Counted from the first letter of the stretch, positions 40,345-50,190 are shown. The stretch: DNA of 63,957 nt from Neobacillus mesonae (GCA_023715865.1 JAMBOW010000012.1:1-63957); one strand, 5' to 3'. The notes: a model not told the origin generated them from the letters alone. Translations and numbers: made by a program.

Positions 40345-41260
40345 TTTTTCTCCTGGTATGGTGATAACCGGCAAATGGAAACAGAACAAGTACGTTATCC
40401 TCAAAATGCTGGGTAAAGGAGCAAACGGGATCGTTTATTTAGTTCAGCGAGAACCAGGTGGAGGCCGGTATGCGCTGAAGATGGGCTTTAATGGCGTTGA
40501 TCTGCAATCTGAGATTAATGTCCTTACTTCGATTGAGAAGCAGTACTCTCAATACGAGCGTAAAAACTCATCCTATTTAAAGGAAGTAGACGATTATCGT
40601 ATAAACGGTACCGACATTCCTTTTTATGTGATGAAATATGTTAGAGGCGAACCGCTTCATCACTTCATTCGTAAACATGGCTCGGACTGGATCGCACTGA
40701 CGGGATTAAGACTCTTAAAAAAGCTGGCCGAGCTGCATCGTTTGGGATGGGTGTTCTGCGATTTGAAGCCGCAAAATGTGCTTGTAACGAGTTACGGCGA
40801 AGTTGAGCTTATTGATTACGGAGGAGTAAGCCCTGTCGGGCGCAGTGCCAAACAGTTTACAGAATGGTATGATAGAGGTTACTGGAATGCGGGCAGCCGC
40901 GTAGCAGATCCGAAGTATGATGTATTTTCCTTTGCACTCCTGCTCATTCATCTCTTGGAGGGGGATGAACTGAAGCGGCTTGCTGGAGACGGACTGCCCC
41001 AGTTAAGAGGAATGGGTTCCCTTACCTCTTTGATTCAAAGAAGTGAAAGGCTGTCTCCGTACAAAAGCTGGCTGAAGCTTGCTGTACAAGGAAAATACGA
41101 TAACGCGGAAGTCGCCTTTTCTTCTTGGAAGAAGCAGATATACGGACCTGCTAAAAAGGAAAGAGAGTCCAAACTTGAGCCCGCTCCTAGATGGTTAATC
41201 CCATCCTTTGCATTATCGGCTCTAATTATGGCAGGGGCGATTCTACTAATGCTCCGCTAG
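40328..41260 (+). CDS. yabT: YabT serine/threonine kinase
   Basis: A Hanks-type kinase of 310 residues. LGKGANGIVYLV is the glycine loop, ALKMGF carries the lysine, FCDLKPQNVLV is the catalytic loop (FCD in place of HRD), and LIDYGG replaces DFG. A single transmembrane helix lies at the C-terminus (about 290-309) and no extracellular sensor domain is present, as in Bacillus YabT, which is activated by DNA during sporulation. ATG 40328 lies in the yabS end; GTG 40322 is an alternative. Confidence 0.93.
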   Translation: MPLDPDFSPGMVITGKWKQNKYVILKMLGKGANGIVYLVQREPGGGRYALKMGFNGVDLQSEINVLTSIEKQYSQYERKNSSYLKEVDDYRINGTDIPFYVMKYVRGEPLHHFIRKHGSDWIALTGLRLLKKLAELHRLGWVFCDLKPQNVLVTSYGEVELIDYGGVSPVGRSAKQFTEWYDRGYWNAGSRVADPKYDVFSFALLLIHLLEGDELKRLAGDGLPQLRGMGSLTSLIQRSERLSPYKSWLKLAVQGKYDNAEVAFSSWKKQIYGPAKKERESKLEPAPRWLIPSFALSALIMAGAILLMLR

Positions 41261-41312
41261 AAGTTAGAGGTACATAGGCATGAGCTCTAAAGTGAAAGAA
41301 AGAAGGAGCAGC

Positions 41313-42749
41313 ATGGAAGGACGTAACAAGCTTAGTAATACGGCACTTCAAGTGGTGGAAACCGCAGAAGCGTATAATTTATGGAGACCGGGTCACCGGA
41401 TTGTGGTCGCAGTATCCGGAGGAGCGGATTCTGTGGCTCTTTTACATATTCTGCATCAAATTTCCGAGCATCACACTCCCCTGCAGTTAATCTGCGCCCA
41501 TGTTCATCATGGGTTTCGTGAAGAATCCGACCAGGAAGCTGAGCTGGTTAAGGAATATGCGGAGTCGCTGCTGATTCCGTTTGAAATGTCCCGGGTAAAT
41601 ATACCTCAGTATATAGAGGAAAGCGGGCGGAATGCGCAGGATGCATCCCGTGAGAAAAGGTACGATTTTCTCCATCAGATTGCATCAAAGTATAATGCCG
41701 ACAGTATTGCTGTGGCTCATCATGCTGATGACCAGGCAGAGACAGTTCTTCTTCATTTGTTAAGAGGCAGCGGACCTTCAGGGCTGACAGGAATGAAAAT
41801 AAAAAGAATTCAAAAAAATGTGGAACTTATCCGGCCGTGTTTACGTATTAACAAGACGGACTTGGTCCAGCTGTGTGAACATCATGATTTGCCCTATGTT
41901 GTGGATAGCAGTAATCTGAGCCGTAAATATAGGAGAAATTCAATTCGATTGGATGTACTCCCATTTTTGGGGCAATATAATGGTCAGCTTACAGAGTCGC
42001 TCAATCGTCTGGCTGAGCTTATGAGTGTAGAAGACGAGTATATGGAGGATAATTCCCAGCAGCTTTTTACTGAAATGGTTCGAATTTCGAAGGACAACCT
42101 TACCTTTAAAGTGACGGATTTTCGGGATTTACATGTCGCTTTACAACGGAGGTTGATTAAATTAATATTAAATTATCTGCCTTCGAACGATGATTTTGTT
42201 GATTTTTCGAGGATTGAAACCATTCGCAGAGGTGTGGTTCAGACTGAACCCACAACGTGGAGCCACGATATAGGCCAAGGTATTGTTTGCATGCGGGAAT
42301 ATGATACTATCATCTTTTCTACCCAGAAGTCTTCTGTAATGGAGCATTATAACTACCAGCTGGATTTCTTGGATGGAGACACTCAATTGGATCTTACTGA
42401 GATCGGCAAGAAGCTTCGCTTATCCTATCTGGATGAGATACGCAGACCGGTTTCTGCTAGTGAAGCGCTGTTTGATGCGAATACATTCATATGGCCGCTT
42501 ACAATTCGTTCGCGATTGCCTGGAGATACCATGAAAGTGATGGGATTAAACGGAAGCAAAAAGGTTAAAGATATTTTTATAGATGCCAAAATTCCTCCGT
42601 CCCTGCGTTCTCGTATTCCCGTAATATGCGATGGTGCCGGAAACATCATCTGGATTCCGGGCGTACGTCGCTCGATTCATTCCCCGGTAACTGAGGATTC
42701 CGCATCCATCATTCGAATGCTGGTAGAGGAGCCGAGTGGAATCGGGTGA
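41313..42749 (+). CDS. tilS: tRNA(Ile)-lysidine synthase
   Basis: Converts C34 of tRNA-Ile(CAU) to lysidine with ATP and lysine, so that AUA is read as Ile; essential. The 478 residues have the PP-loop AVSGGADSVALLH, the HHADDQAETVLLHLLRG block, and C-terminal substrate domains. AGAAGGAG lies 6 nt before ATG 41313; ATG 41280 would add 11 residues with a poorer site. hpt follows, as in Bacillus. Confidence 0.95.
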   Translation: MEGRNKLSNTALQVVETAEAYNLWRPGHRIVVAVSGGADSVALLHILHQISEHHTPLQLICAHVHHGFREESDQEAELVKEYAESLLIPFEMSRVNIPQYIEESGRNAQDASREKRYDFLHQIASKYNADSIAVAHHADDQAETVLLHLLRGSGPSGLTGMKIKRIQKNVELIRPCLRINKTDLVQLCEHHDLPYVVDSSNLSRKYRRNSIRLDVLPFLGQYNGQLTESLNRLAELMSVEDEYMEDNSQQLFTEMVRISKDNLTFKVTDFRDLHVALQRRLIKLILNYLPSNDDFVDFSRIETIRRGVVQTEPTTWSHDIGQGIVCMREYDTIIFSTQKSSVMEHYNYQLDFLDGDTQLDLTEIGKKLRLSYLDEIRRPVSASEALFDANTFIWPLTIRSRLPGDTMKVMGLNGSKKVKDIFIDAKIPPSLRSRIPVICDGAGNIIWIPGVRRSIHSPVTEDSASIIRMLVEEPSGIG

Positions 42750-42802
42750 CAGTAATGGTGCAGGTAAGACTTTCATAGTATAACTTAGGAGGTTCGCTAA
42801 CG

Positions 42803-43342
42803 TTGCAGAACGATATTCAAGAAGTATTGATTAGTGAAGAAGAGCTTCAAGGTAAGATCAAGGAATTGGGAGAAGTACTCAGCAAGGAATACGAAGGTCG
42901 CAATCCTTTGGTCATTTGCGTACTTAAAGGTGCATTTATATTTATGGCTGATTTGGTTAAGAACATAACCGTTCCGGTCGAAATGGATTTTATGGCTGTT
43001 TCCAGTTACGGTGCGTCGACCAAATCATCAGGGGTTGTCAAAATTATTAAAGATCTTGACGCAAGCGTTGAGAACCGCGATGTGCTCATTGTGGAGGACA
43101 TTATTGACAGCGGTCTTACGCTTACCCATCTGATTGATCTTCTGCAGCGCAGAGGAGCTAAATCAACAACGGTTGTTACGTTGTTTGATAAACCTTCAGG
43201 CCGGAAAGTTGACTTGGAGGCTGACTACACAGGCTTTGTTTTACCTGATGCATTCGTAGTCGGGTACGGTTTGGATTATGCAGAAAAATACCGGAACCTC
43301 CCCTACATCGGGATTTTGAAACCGGAAATTTACACTAGCTGA
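42803..43342 (+). CDS. hpt: hypoxanthine phosphoribosyltransferase
   Basis: Purine salvage: hypoxanthine or guanine plus PRPP gives IMP or GMP. The 179 residues contain LKGAFIFMADL and the PRPP motif VLIVEDIIDSGLTL. The start is TTG 42803 with TTAGGAGG 12 nt upstream. tilS-hpt-ftsH is a conserved trio; in Bacillus TilS and HprT act together on ftsH expression. Confidence 0.96.
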   Translation: MQNDIQEVLISEEELQGKIKELGEVLSKEYEGRNPLVICVLKGAFIFMADLVKNITVPVEMDFMAVSSYGASTKSSGVVKIIKDLDASVENRDVLIVEDIIDSGLTLTHLIDLLQRRGAKSTTVVTLFDKPSGRKVDLEADYTGFVLPDAFVVGYGLDYAEKYRNLPYIGILKPEIYTS

Positions 43343-43440
43343 TATCCCAGCCATTGATTAAGGATGACGTTCCTCCCTTTGTTGAGAAGGGCAGAATGGC
43401 TATGGTAAAATAACTTAAGTGTCTTGAGAGGAGGTAGGGG

Positions 43441-45498
43441 ATGAATCGGTTCATCCGGAATTCTGGCTTTTATTTAATTTTATTTTTAGTAGTGGTCGGT
43501 ATCTACCAGGTTATAAATGGTGGAAACGAAGCGGCTGATACCCCTAGATACGATCAGTTTCGGAAGGAATTATCCGCTAATAACGTAGACAATCTGAGCC
43601 TCCAATTTGATGGTTACGCATATCGTGCAACCGGTCAATATAAAGAGATACCAGAAGGCAAGAACTCAGAGAACTTTATTACGTATATCCCTACCACTGA
43701 TGCTGCTGTACAGGAAGTCGTTGAAGCCAGTGAGACAAATGGCTTTGGACTTTCTCAACAACCGATGGAAGGTGACAGCATCTGGCTGACACTGCTAACA
43801 TCGTTTATACCTCTTATTTTGATGTTTGTTCTGTTCTTCTTCCTGTTTAATCAGGCACAGGGCGGCGGAGGCAAAGTGATGAACTTTGGCAAGAGCCGTG
43901 CACGTCTGTATAACGAAGAGAAGAAGAAAGTTACTTTTGAGGATGTTGCTGGAGCTGACGAAGAGAAGCAAGAGCTTGTCGAAGTCGTTGAGTTCTTGAA
44001 GGATCCTCGTAAATTTGCAGCAGTTGGCGCAAGAATTCCAAAAGGGGTTCTGCTTAACGGGCCTCCGGGAACAGGTAAAACGCTTCTTGCACGTGCTGTT
44101 GCGGGTGAAGCAGGCGTACCGTTCTTCAGTATTTCGGGTTCTGACTTCGTCGAAATGTTCGTCGGTGTCGGTGCGTCCCGTGTACGTGACTTGTTTGAGA
44201 ATGCGAAGAAAAATGCACCTTGTATCATCTTTATCGATGAGATTGATGCGGTAGGTCGTCAGCGCGGTGCCGGACTCGGCGGCGGTCATGACGAGCGTGA
44301 GCAAACGCTCAACCAATTGCTCGTTGAAATGGACGGCTTTGGTGCAAACGAAGGAATTATTATTATCGCTGCGACGAACCGTCAAGATATTCTTGACCCA
44401 GCCCTTCTCCGCCCAGGACGCTTTGACCGTCAAATTACGGTAGATCGTCCGGACGTTAAAGGCCGTGAAGCAGTTCTGAAAGTACATGCACGCAACAAGC
44501 CGCTTACGAAAGACGTTAAGATGGATGTTATTGCGAAGCGTACTACCGGATTTACAGGTGCAGACCTGGAGAACCTGCTTAATGAAGCAGCTCTTCTTGC
44601 TGCGAGACGTAACCGTAAAGATATTTCTATGCGTGAAATGGATGAAGCCATTGACCGCGTTATTGTGGGTACTGAGAAGAAGAGCCGCGTAGTGAGCGAC
44701 CGCGAGAAACGTATTGTCGCTTATCACGAAGCGGGTCATACCATTGTCGGCTACTTCCTGGAACATGCCGATATGGTTCATAAAGTAACCATCGTCCCTC
44801 GCGGACGTGCGGGCGGATATGTCATCATGATGCCTAAAGAAGACCGCATGCTTGCAACGAAGCCTGAACTCTTGGATCGTATTACCGGTTTGCTCGGAGG
44901 CCGTGCTGCTGAAGAGATTTTTATCGGTGAGATTGGAACTGGCGCATACAGCGACTTCCAACAAGCAACAGGCATTGTTCGCAGCATGGTTATGGAATAC
45001 GGAATGAGTGAGAAATTGGGGCCACTTCAATTTGGTAACTCACAAGGACAAGTATTCTTGGGACGCGACTTTGGACATGAGCAGAACTACAGTGACGCTA
45101 TTGCCCATGAAATCGACCAAGAAATGAGACGTATGATTACGGAGTCCTATGACAAAGCAAAAGAATTGCTTACCAAGTATTCCAAAGAAGTACACCTTAT
45201 CGCTCAAACGCTTCTTGAGAGAGAAACACTCGATCTTGAAGATATCAAGCAATTGATTGAGAAAGGTGCAATTACGGAAGATGGTTCAGATACGTCTGGA
45301 GGTTCCTCTGAGAGCGGTGAGCCAGTTATCGACAATGTCGGTGATGTGCGCGTCCGTATCCAAGGGAAAGAGAACAACGGATCTCAACCTGGCGATGTTT
45401 CCAACGATGGCCCTAGTCAGACAGAACCTGACACAAATTCACCTGGGCAAGACTCGGGAGATTCAAGCACGCCAGATGATAACAAACCTACTACGTAA
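43441..45498 (+). CDS. ftsH: ATP-dependent zinc metalloprotease FtsH
   Basis: Membrane AAA+ protease that degrades misfolded membrane proteins and regulators such as Spo0E. The 685 residues have two transmembrane helices (about 7-24 and 117-138), Walker A GPPGTGKT (near 207-214), Walker B IIFIDEIDAVG, the second region of homology, and the zinc motif HEAGH (near 427-431). The last 70 residues are a low-complexity Ser/Asp/Gly/Pro tail, longer than usual. AGGAGG precedes the ATG. Confidence 0.97.
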   Translation: MNRFIRNSGFYLILFLVVVGIYQVINGGNEAADTPRYDQFRKELSANNVDNLSLQFDGYAYRATGQYKEIPEGKNSENFITYIPTTDAAVQEVVEASETNGFGLSQQPMEGDSIWLTLLTSFIPLILMFVLFFFLFNQAQGGGGKVMNFGKSRARLYNEEKKKVTFEDVAGADEEKQELVEVVEFLKDPRKFAAVGARIPKGVLLNGPPGTGKTLLARAVAGEAGVPFFSISGSDFVEMFVGVGASRVRDLFENAKKNAPCIIFIDEIDAVGRQRGAGLGGGHDEREQTLNQLLVEMDGFGANEGIIIIAATNRQDILDPALLRPGRFDRQITVDRPDVKGREAVLKVHARNKPLTKDVKMDVIAKRTTGFTGADLENLLNEAALLAARRNRKDISMREMDEAIDRVIVGTEKKSRVVSDREKRIVAYHEAGHTIVGYFLEHADMVHKVTIVPRGRAGGYVIMMPKEDRMLATKPELLDRITGLLGGRAAEEIFIGEIGTGAYSDFQQATGIVRSMVMEYGMSEKLGPLQFGNSQGQVFLGRDFGHEQNYSDAIAHEIDQEMRRMITESYDKAKELLTKYSKEVHLIAQTLLERETLDLEDIKQLIEKGAITEDGSDTSGGSSESGEPVIDNVGDVRVRIQGKENNGSQPGDVSNDGPSQTEPDTNSPGQDSGDSSTPDDNKPTT

Positions 45499-45522
45499 TA
45501 AATTTTGCATAAAATGAGACTA

Positions 45523-45557
45523 AACCGGAGAACGCACGAGCGTTCTCCGGTTTTTTT
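45523..45557 (+). terminator. terminator after ftsH
   Basis: AACCGGAGAACGC pairs with GCGTTCTCCGGTT over a 4 nt loop, then T's. Confidence 0.94.
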
Positions 45558-45602
45558 GTTATATTACAGCCTGGCGCCCCAGATTTGCGACAATTTTGTG
45601 AA

Positions 45603-45648
45603 TTGACACAGAGGAGAACGCCATGTAAATTAGGTGTAAACCGATGGC
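45603..45648 (+). promoter_or_regulatory. promoter and possible operator of nadABC
   Basis: TTGACA (45603-45608) and TAAATT (45626-45631), 17 nt apart. GCCAT (45620-45624) and ATGGC (45644-45648) form an inverted repeat over the -10, which also holds two TGTAAA copies. A niacin-type repressor site is possible but I cannot confirm the motif. Confidence 0.45.
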
Positions 45649-45749
45649 ACCAATTTGTTGTACTTTGTGAATCGAATAACAAGCGATAGCAAAACCATTG
45701 TGAAAGCGGAATCTTTTTGTTGTCGCCTATAAAAGGAGAGGGTCTTCAA

Positions 45750-46688
45750 GTGGAAGCTTTGGCATTAGAGCGTAAGGCAGAAATGAATCGTGAACTGAAA
45801 GAGCGTCTTAAGGTATTAAAGAAAGAGCGCAATGCAATTATTTTGGCTCATTATTATCAGCGTGATGAAATTCAGGAGGTAGCTGACTTTCGGGGTGATT
45901 CATTCCTGCTCGCTCAAAAGGCGGCACAGACGGATGCCGATGTCATTGTGTTCTGCGGTGTTCATTTTATGGGCGAGAGCGCCAAGATTTTGGCTCCTGG
46001 CAAAAAAGTAATTATTCCTGATGAAAGAGCCGGCTGTCCAATGGCTGATATGGTGAATGTGGATGGGCTGCGCAAGTTAAAGGCACAGCATCCGAACGCG
46101 AAGGTGGTTACATATATAAATTCCTCAGCCGAAATTAAGGCCGAGACAGATATTTGCTGTACTTCCTCGAATGCAGTCAATGTGATTCAATCTTTGGATG
46201 CAGAGGAAATTATATGGGTTCCAGACAAGAACCTAGGTCATTATGTGCAGCAGCATACAGACAAGAACATGATTATATGGGAAGGGTATTGTAACACGCA
46301 TGATATGCTGACTGTTAAAGATGTGGTGGAGATGAGAGCTAAATACCCGAATGCGCAGTTTGTTGTTCACCCGGAATGCCGCCCTGAAGTCGTAGAGATG
46401 GGTGATTTTGTAGGGAGCACGACAGCAATATTGGAATATTGTAAAAATTCAGACTGCAAGGAGTTCATTGTAGGAACGGAAGACGGAACGGGTTATCAGC
46501 TGCGCCTGGATAGTCCGGATAAAGAGTTTCATTTCGCAACAAAGTTCTTGGTCTGTCCAAATATGAAAGTGAATAATCTCAAGAAGCTGGTTAAGGCACT
46601 TGAAACGATGAAGCCTGAAATTTACGTGCCTCAGGATGTGGCCGACCGAGCACGTTTGTCCCTTGAGCGTATGTTGCAGGTGAAATAA
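45750..46688 (+). CDS. nadA: quinolinate synthase
   Basis: Condenses iminoaspartate with dihydroxyacetone phosphate to quinolinate, using a [4Fe-4S] cluster. The 312 residues show LAHYYQRDEIQEVADFRGDSFLL, FCGVHFMGESAKIL, CTSSNAVNV and VHPECRPEV with the cluster cysteines. GTG 45750 follows AAAGGAGAGGG. Opens the nadA-nadB-nadC cluster, an insertion against Bacillus subtilis order. Confidence 0.95.
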   Translation: MEALALERKAEMNRELKERLKVLKKERNAIILAHYYQRDEIQEVADFRGDSFLLAQKAAQTDADVIVFCGVHFMGESAKILAPGKKVIIPDERAGCPMADMVNVDGLRKLKAQHPNAKVVTYINSSAEIKAETDICCTSSNAVNVIQSLDAEEIIWVPDKNLGHYVQQHTDKNMIIWEGYCNTHDMLTVKDVVEMRAKYPNAQFVVHPECRPEVVEMGDFVGSTTAILEYCKNSDCKEFIVGTEDGTGYQLRLDSPDKEFHFATKFLVCPNMKVNNLKKLVKALETMKPEIYVPQDVADRARLSLERMLQVK

Positions 46689-46741
46689 TTCACGAGGTAG
46701 CAGTAAAGCCACTTTTACTAAGAGACAGGAGATGCCTGACA

Positions 46742-48355
46742 ATGATTCCTTCTTACTTGGTTAATTTTGATCTGAATGAGCTGCCTCAAATCGAAACAGA
46801 CATTCTGATTGTTGGCTCCGGTATTGCTGGTCTATACACAGCCATTGAGGCAGGCAGGGATCGAGAGGTTCTCTTGATTACTAAGAAATCACTCCTTGAG
46901 AGTAACACGAGGTATGCACAGGGCGGAATCGCTGCCGTGACCGCTGAAGACGACTCACCGGTGTATCATATGCAGGACACGTTAACTGCAGGAGCGGGAT
47001 TATGCCGGAGTGAGGCCGTTGGGGTGCTGGTCAGTGAAGGCCCGGAGGGCGTTCAGGACCTGATACGACTGGGAACGGCCTTTGATGTAGAGAATGGCGA
47101 GCTTGCTTTGACACAGGAAGGTGCTCACAGTCATCGCCGAATTTTGCATGCTAACGGGGATGCAACGGGCTTTGAAATTGTTAGAGCTTTAGCCAAGCAA
47201 GTGGCTGAGCATCAATCCATTAAGGTATGGGATGAGCATTTTGTAATTGACTTAATTACAAGCGAAGGCGAGTGCGTCGGTGCACTCGTTCAGGATGCGA
47301 ATGGGCAGCGTACATTTATTAAAGCGAGTGCTGTTGTTCTCTGTTCCGGCGGAGCAGGTCAGCTTTATCGATATACCACCAACCCGGAGGTAGCAACTGC
47401 GGATGGGGTAGCTATGGCATACCGGGCAGGCGCTGAAATTCGGGACATGGAGTTTATTCAATTTCACCCTACGTCGCTTTGCTATCCTGGAGCGCCTAGG
47501 TTTCTAATCTCTGAAGCTGTCCGAGGGGAAGGTGCTGTTCTTCGCAATTTACATGGTGAGAGGTTTATGGAGCGCTATCACCATCAACTGGAGCTTGCCC
47601 CAAGGGATGTAGTTGCCCGTGCGATCGTGAGCGAGATGGAAGAGACCAAAGCGACACATGTTTATCTTGATATTACACATGAAACGCCTGAGCTTATTAA
47701 ACACCGCTTTCCAACGATCTACGAGACCTGTATGAGTTACGGACTTGATATGACCACAGACTGGATTCCGGTGGCGCCGGCTGCACATTACATGATGGGC
47801 GGGGTCAAGACCGACCTGCATGGTGAGAGCAGCATTCCCCGCCTGTTTGCCTGCGGAGAAGTCTCCTCGACCGGTGTGCACGGTGCCAATCGACTGGCGA
47901 GCAATTCTTTATCCGAGGCCATTGTGTTTGGAAAGAGGATAGTGGAACGGATTCGTGAGCTTCCGGCTGCCAGACAGAGCAGTTCACTATTTCAAATTGA
48001 GAGACCACTTGAAGCATCAAAAGATGCTTCTATAGATGCCCGCCGGCTCGCATTGCAAAAGACAATGGTTCGCAGAGTCGGTCTCCGCAGGAAAGAATCA
48101 AGCCTGCTGATCGGAAGAGAGATGCTTAAAAAAGAATTTTCCATTTTTCACACGAAACTTGATAAGCAAGAACAATATGAGTTCGCGAATTTGCTGACTT
48201 GTGCCCATCTGGTCACAGAGGGTGCCTTATATCGAAAGGAAAGTCGTGGCGCTCATTATCGGGAGGATTACCCGGAGCGTAATGATGCATTTTGGCAAAA
48301 GCATACCATCCAGCAGCGCGAACGAGAAATTGTGGAGGAAGTAAGTCATGCTTAA
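46742..48355 (+). CDS. nadB: L-aspartate oxidase
   Basis: FAD enzyme that oxidises L-aspartate to iminoaspartate for NadA. The 537 residues include the dinucleotide fold ILIVGSGIAGLYTAIEA (20-36), ESNTRYAQGGIAAV, GDATGFEIVRAL, EFIQFHPTSLC and the GGVKTD-LFACGEVSSTGVHGANRLASNSLSE block. The ATG follows GAGACAGGAG. It overlaps nadC by 8 nt. Confidence 0.96.
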   Translation: MIPSYLVNFDLNELPQIETDILIVGSGIAGLYTAIEAGRDREVLLITKKSLLESNTRYAQGGIAAVTAEDDSPVYHMQDTLTAGAGLCRSEAVGVLVSEGPEGVQDLIRLGTAFDVENGELALTQEGAHSHRRILHANGDATGFEIVRALAKQVAEHQSIKVWDEHFVIDLITSEGECVGALVQDANGQRTFIKASAVVLCSGGAGQLYRYTTNPEVATADGVAMAYRAGAEIRDMEFIQFHPTSLCYPGAPRFLISEAVRGEGAVLRNLHGERFMERYHHQLELAPRDVVARAIVSEMEETKATHVYLDITHETPELIKHRFPTIYETCMSYGLDMTTDWIPVAPAAHYMMGGVKTDLHGESSIPRLFACGEVSSTGVHGANRLASNSLSEAIVFGKRIVERIRELPAARQSSSLFQIERPLEASKDASIDARRLALQKTMVRRVGLRRKESSLLIGREMLKKEFSIFHTKLDKQEQYEFANLLTCAHLVTEGALYRKESRGAHYREDYPERNDAFWQKHTIQQREREIVEEVSHA

Positions 48356-49211
48356 TGGATATAATGAAGTATTATCGGAATCAATTAAACAGTGGCTTCA
48401 AGAGGATGTAGGGGCTGGAGATGTAACAACGATGTCTACGATCCCTTCGAATCATCAGTCAAAGGCTGTCATCCATGCAAAGGATCAAGGCATTATAGCC
48501 GGCATTTCTATAGCTCAGCTTGTTTTTCAGATTGTTGATCCCGATCTAAAGTTTACGGCTTACACTCAAGATGGGGATGCTGTAACAAGAGGGACCATTC
48601 TGGCAGAAGTAGAAGGAAGCACACATCGAATTCTGACCGGCGAAAGATTAGCCCTTAATCTGCTGCAGAGGTTATCCGGAATTGCTACCAGAACTCGTTC
48701 CTACGTCGATGCTTTGGAGGGCTTGTCTACAAGGCTTGTGGATACGCGAAAAACAACCCCGGGTCATCGTTTGCTGGAGAAATATGCTGTCCGAGTAGGG
48801 GGAGGTCATAATCACCGTTTTGGTCTATATGATGCGGTGATGATCAAGGATAACCATATCAAGGGTGCAGGTGGAATCAAGCAGGCGGTTGAGCGGGCAA
48901 GAGCTGCCATTCCCCATACGATGACAATTGAAGTAGAGACAGAGTCAATTGCACAGGTGAATGAAGCACTTGAAGCGGGTGCCGATATCATTATGCTGGA
49001 TAATATGGACGAAAAAATGATGCGGGAAGCAACTCAGCATATTCACAGCCGGGCTCCTCATGTTAAAATAGAGGCTTCGGGCAATGTTTCGCTTACTACA
49101 ATTCGTGGTATTGCAGAGACGGGAGTGGATATCATTTCAGTTGGGAGATTAACGTACTCCTTTGAGAGTCTCGATATCAGTTTAGATTTGAATGAAAAGA
49201 AAGGAGGATAA
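48348..49211 (+). CDS. nadC: nicotinate-nucleotide pyrophosphorylase
   Basis: Turns quinolinate and PRPP into nicotinate mononucleotide. The 287 residues carry EDVGAGDVT, LLQRLSGIATRT, DTRKTTPGHRLLEKYAVRVGGGHNHR (cut here as two blocks in the active site) and IMLDNM. Overlaps nadB; coaX begins 6 nt downstream. Confidence 0.96.
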   Translation: MLNGYNEVLSESIKQWLQEDVGAGDVTTMSTIPSNHQSKAVIHAKDQGIIAGISIAQLVFQIVDPDLKFTAYTQDGDAVTRGTILAEVEGSTHRILTGERLALNLLQRLSGIATRTRSYVDALEGLSTRLVDTRKTTPGHRLLEKYAVRVGGGHNHRFGLYDAVMIKDNHIKGAGGIKQAVERARAAIPHTMTIEVETESIAQVNEALEAGADIIMLDNMDEKMMREATQHIHSRAPHVKIEASGNVSLTTIRGIAETGVDIISVGRLTYSFESLDISLDLNEKKGG

Positions 49212-49217
49212 TCCTCT

Positions 49218-49985
49218 TTGATTCTTGTCGTAGATGTAGGCAACAGCAATATTGTACTTGGTATTTATAAGCGGCGTGAGCTGCTTCACCATTTTCGCAT
49301 CAGCACGTCGAGACAATCTACTACAGATGAGTATGGTGTATTGATCCATAACTTGTTCCGTATGTCAGGTATATCGGCTTCTGATATAGAAGGCGTTATT
49401 ATATCCTCAGTTGTTCCACCGCTTGTGAATGTACTTGAGGAGATGTGCGTAAAATATGTAGGTAAAAAACCGCTTCTGGTAGGTCCCGGGATTAAGACGG
49501 GACTCAATCTTCGCTATGAGAATCCGCGCGAGGTGGGTGCAGACCGTATCGTGAATGCGGTAGCGGCTATTGATCGTTATCAGTGCCCGCTGGTGGTTGT
49601 TGATTTCGGCACGGCTACCACGTTTGATTGTATCGATGCAGAGGGCAATTATTTAGGAGGAGCCATCGTCCCGGGAATCGGAATTTCCACAGAGGCGTTG
49701 TATCAAAGAGCTTCCAAGCTCCCTCGAATTGAACTGGAAAAGCCGAAGAAAGTTATTGGACGCAATACGGTGCATGCGATGCAGGCCGGCATTATTTTCG
49801 GTTATGCGGGACAGGTAGACGGGATCGTGGAGCGCATCAAGGAAGAGATGGAGGCAGAACCTAAGGTCATCGCCACAGGCGGATTGGCAGAGCTTATCGC
49901 AAGCGAAACCAAGACGATCGAAGAAGTGTGCCCTATGCTGACCCTTGAAGGGCTTAGAATTATTTACGAAAGAAACAAGGGATAA
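49218..49985 (+). CDS. coaX: type III pantothenate kinase
   Basis: Phosphorylates pantothenate, the first step of CoA synthesis; feedback-resistant type III. The 255 residues have the ASKHA motifs VDVGNSNIVLGIY (4-16), GADRIVNAVAA and VVDFGTATTFDCI. Start TTG 49218, 8 nt after AAAGGAGG inside the nadC end. A terminator follows. Confidence 0.95.
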   Translation: MILVVDVGNSNIVLGIYKRRELLHHFRISTSRQSTTDEYGVLIHNLFRMSGISASDIEGVIISSVVPPLVNVLEEMCVKYVGKKPLLVGPGIKTGLNLRYENPREVGADRIVNAVAAIDRYQCPLVVVDFGTATTFDCIDAEGNYLGGAIVPGIGISTEALYQRASKLPRIELEKPKKVIGRNTVHAMQAGIIFGYAGQVDGIVERIKEEMEAEPKVIATGGLAELIASETKTIEEVCPMLTLEGLRIIYERNKG

Positions 49986-50003
49986 ACATAATTTTCTCCT
50001 TAA

Positions 50004-50057
50004 AAAAGATAATGGAATGGGGCACGACCTTTGGCGCCTTTATTCCGTTATCTTTTT
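50004..50057 (+). terminator. terminator after coaX
   Basis: GATAATGGAAT pairs with ATTCCGTTATC (one G-T), loop 23 nt with some inner pairing, then TTTTTC. Confidence 0.75.
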
Positions 50058-50111
50058 CGATTACAATAAAGAAAGTACAGAAATGGTCACATCATTGTAC
50101 ACGAATATAAA

Positions 50112-50134
50112 AGGCAGCCAAGACTTGGCTGCCT
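50112..50134 (+). promoter_or_regulatory. second hairpin before hslO
   Basis: AGGCAGCCAA pairs perfectly with TTGGCTGCCT over 3 nt. Only GTCTTATAAAA follows, so it is at best a weak terminator. Confidence 0.5.
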
Positions 50135-50190
50135 GTCTTATAAAATGGATACCGATCGATATTACCCAAAGGGGAGGCTTTTTTACAAAC

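Noticed and set aside
43795..45030. A 411-codon open frame antisense to ftsH
   Set aside because: It mirrors a highly conserved gene; the residues are unlike any protein family. Shadow of ftsH codon use.
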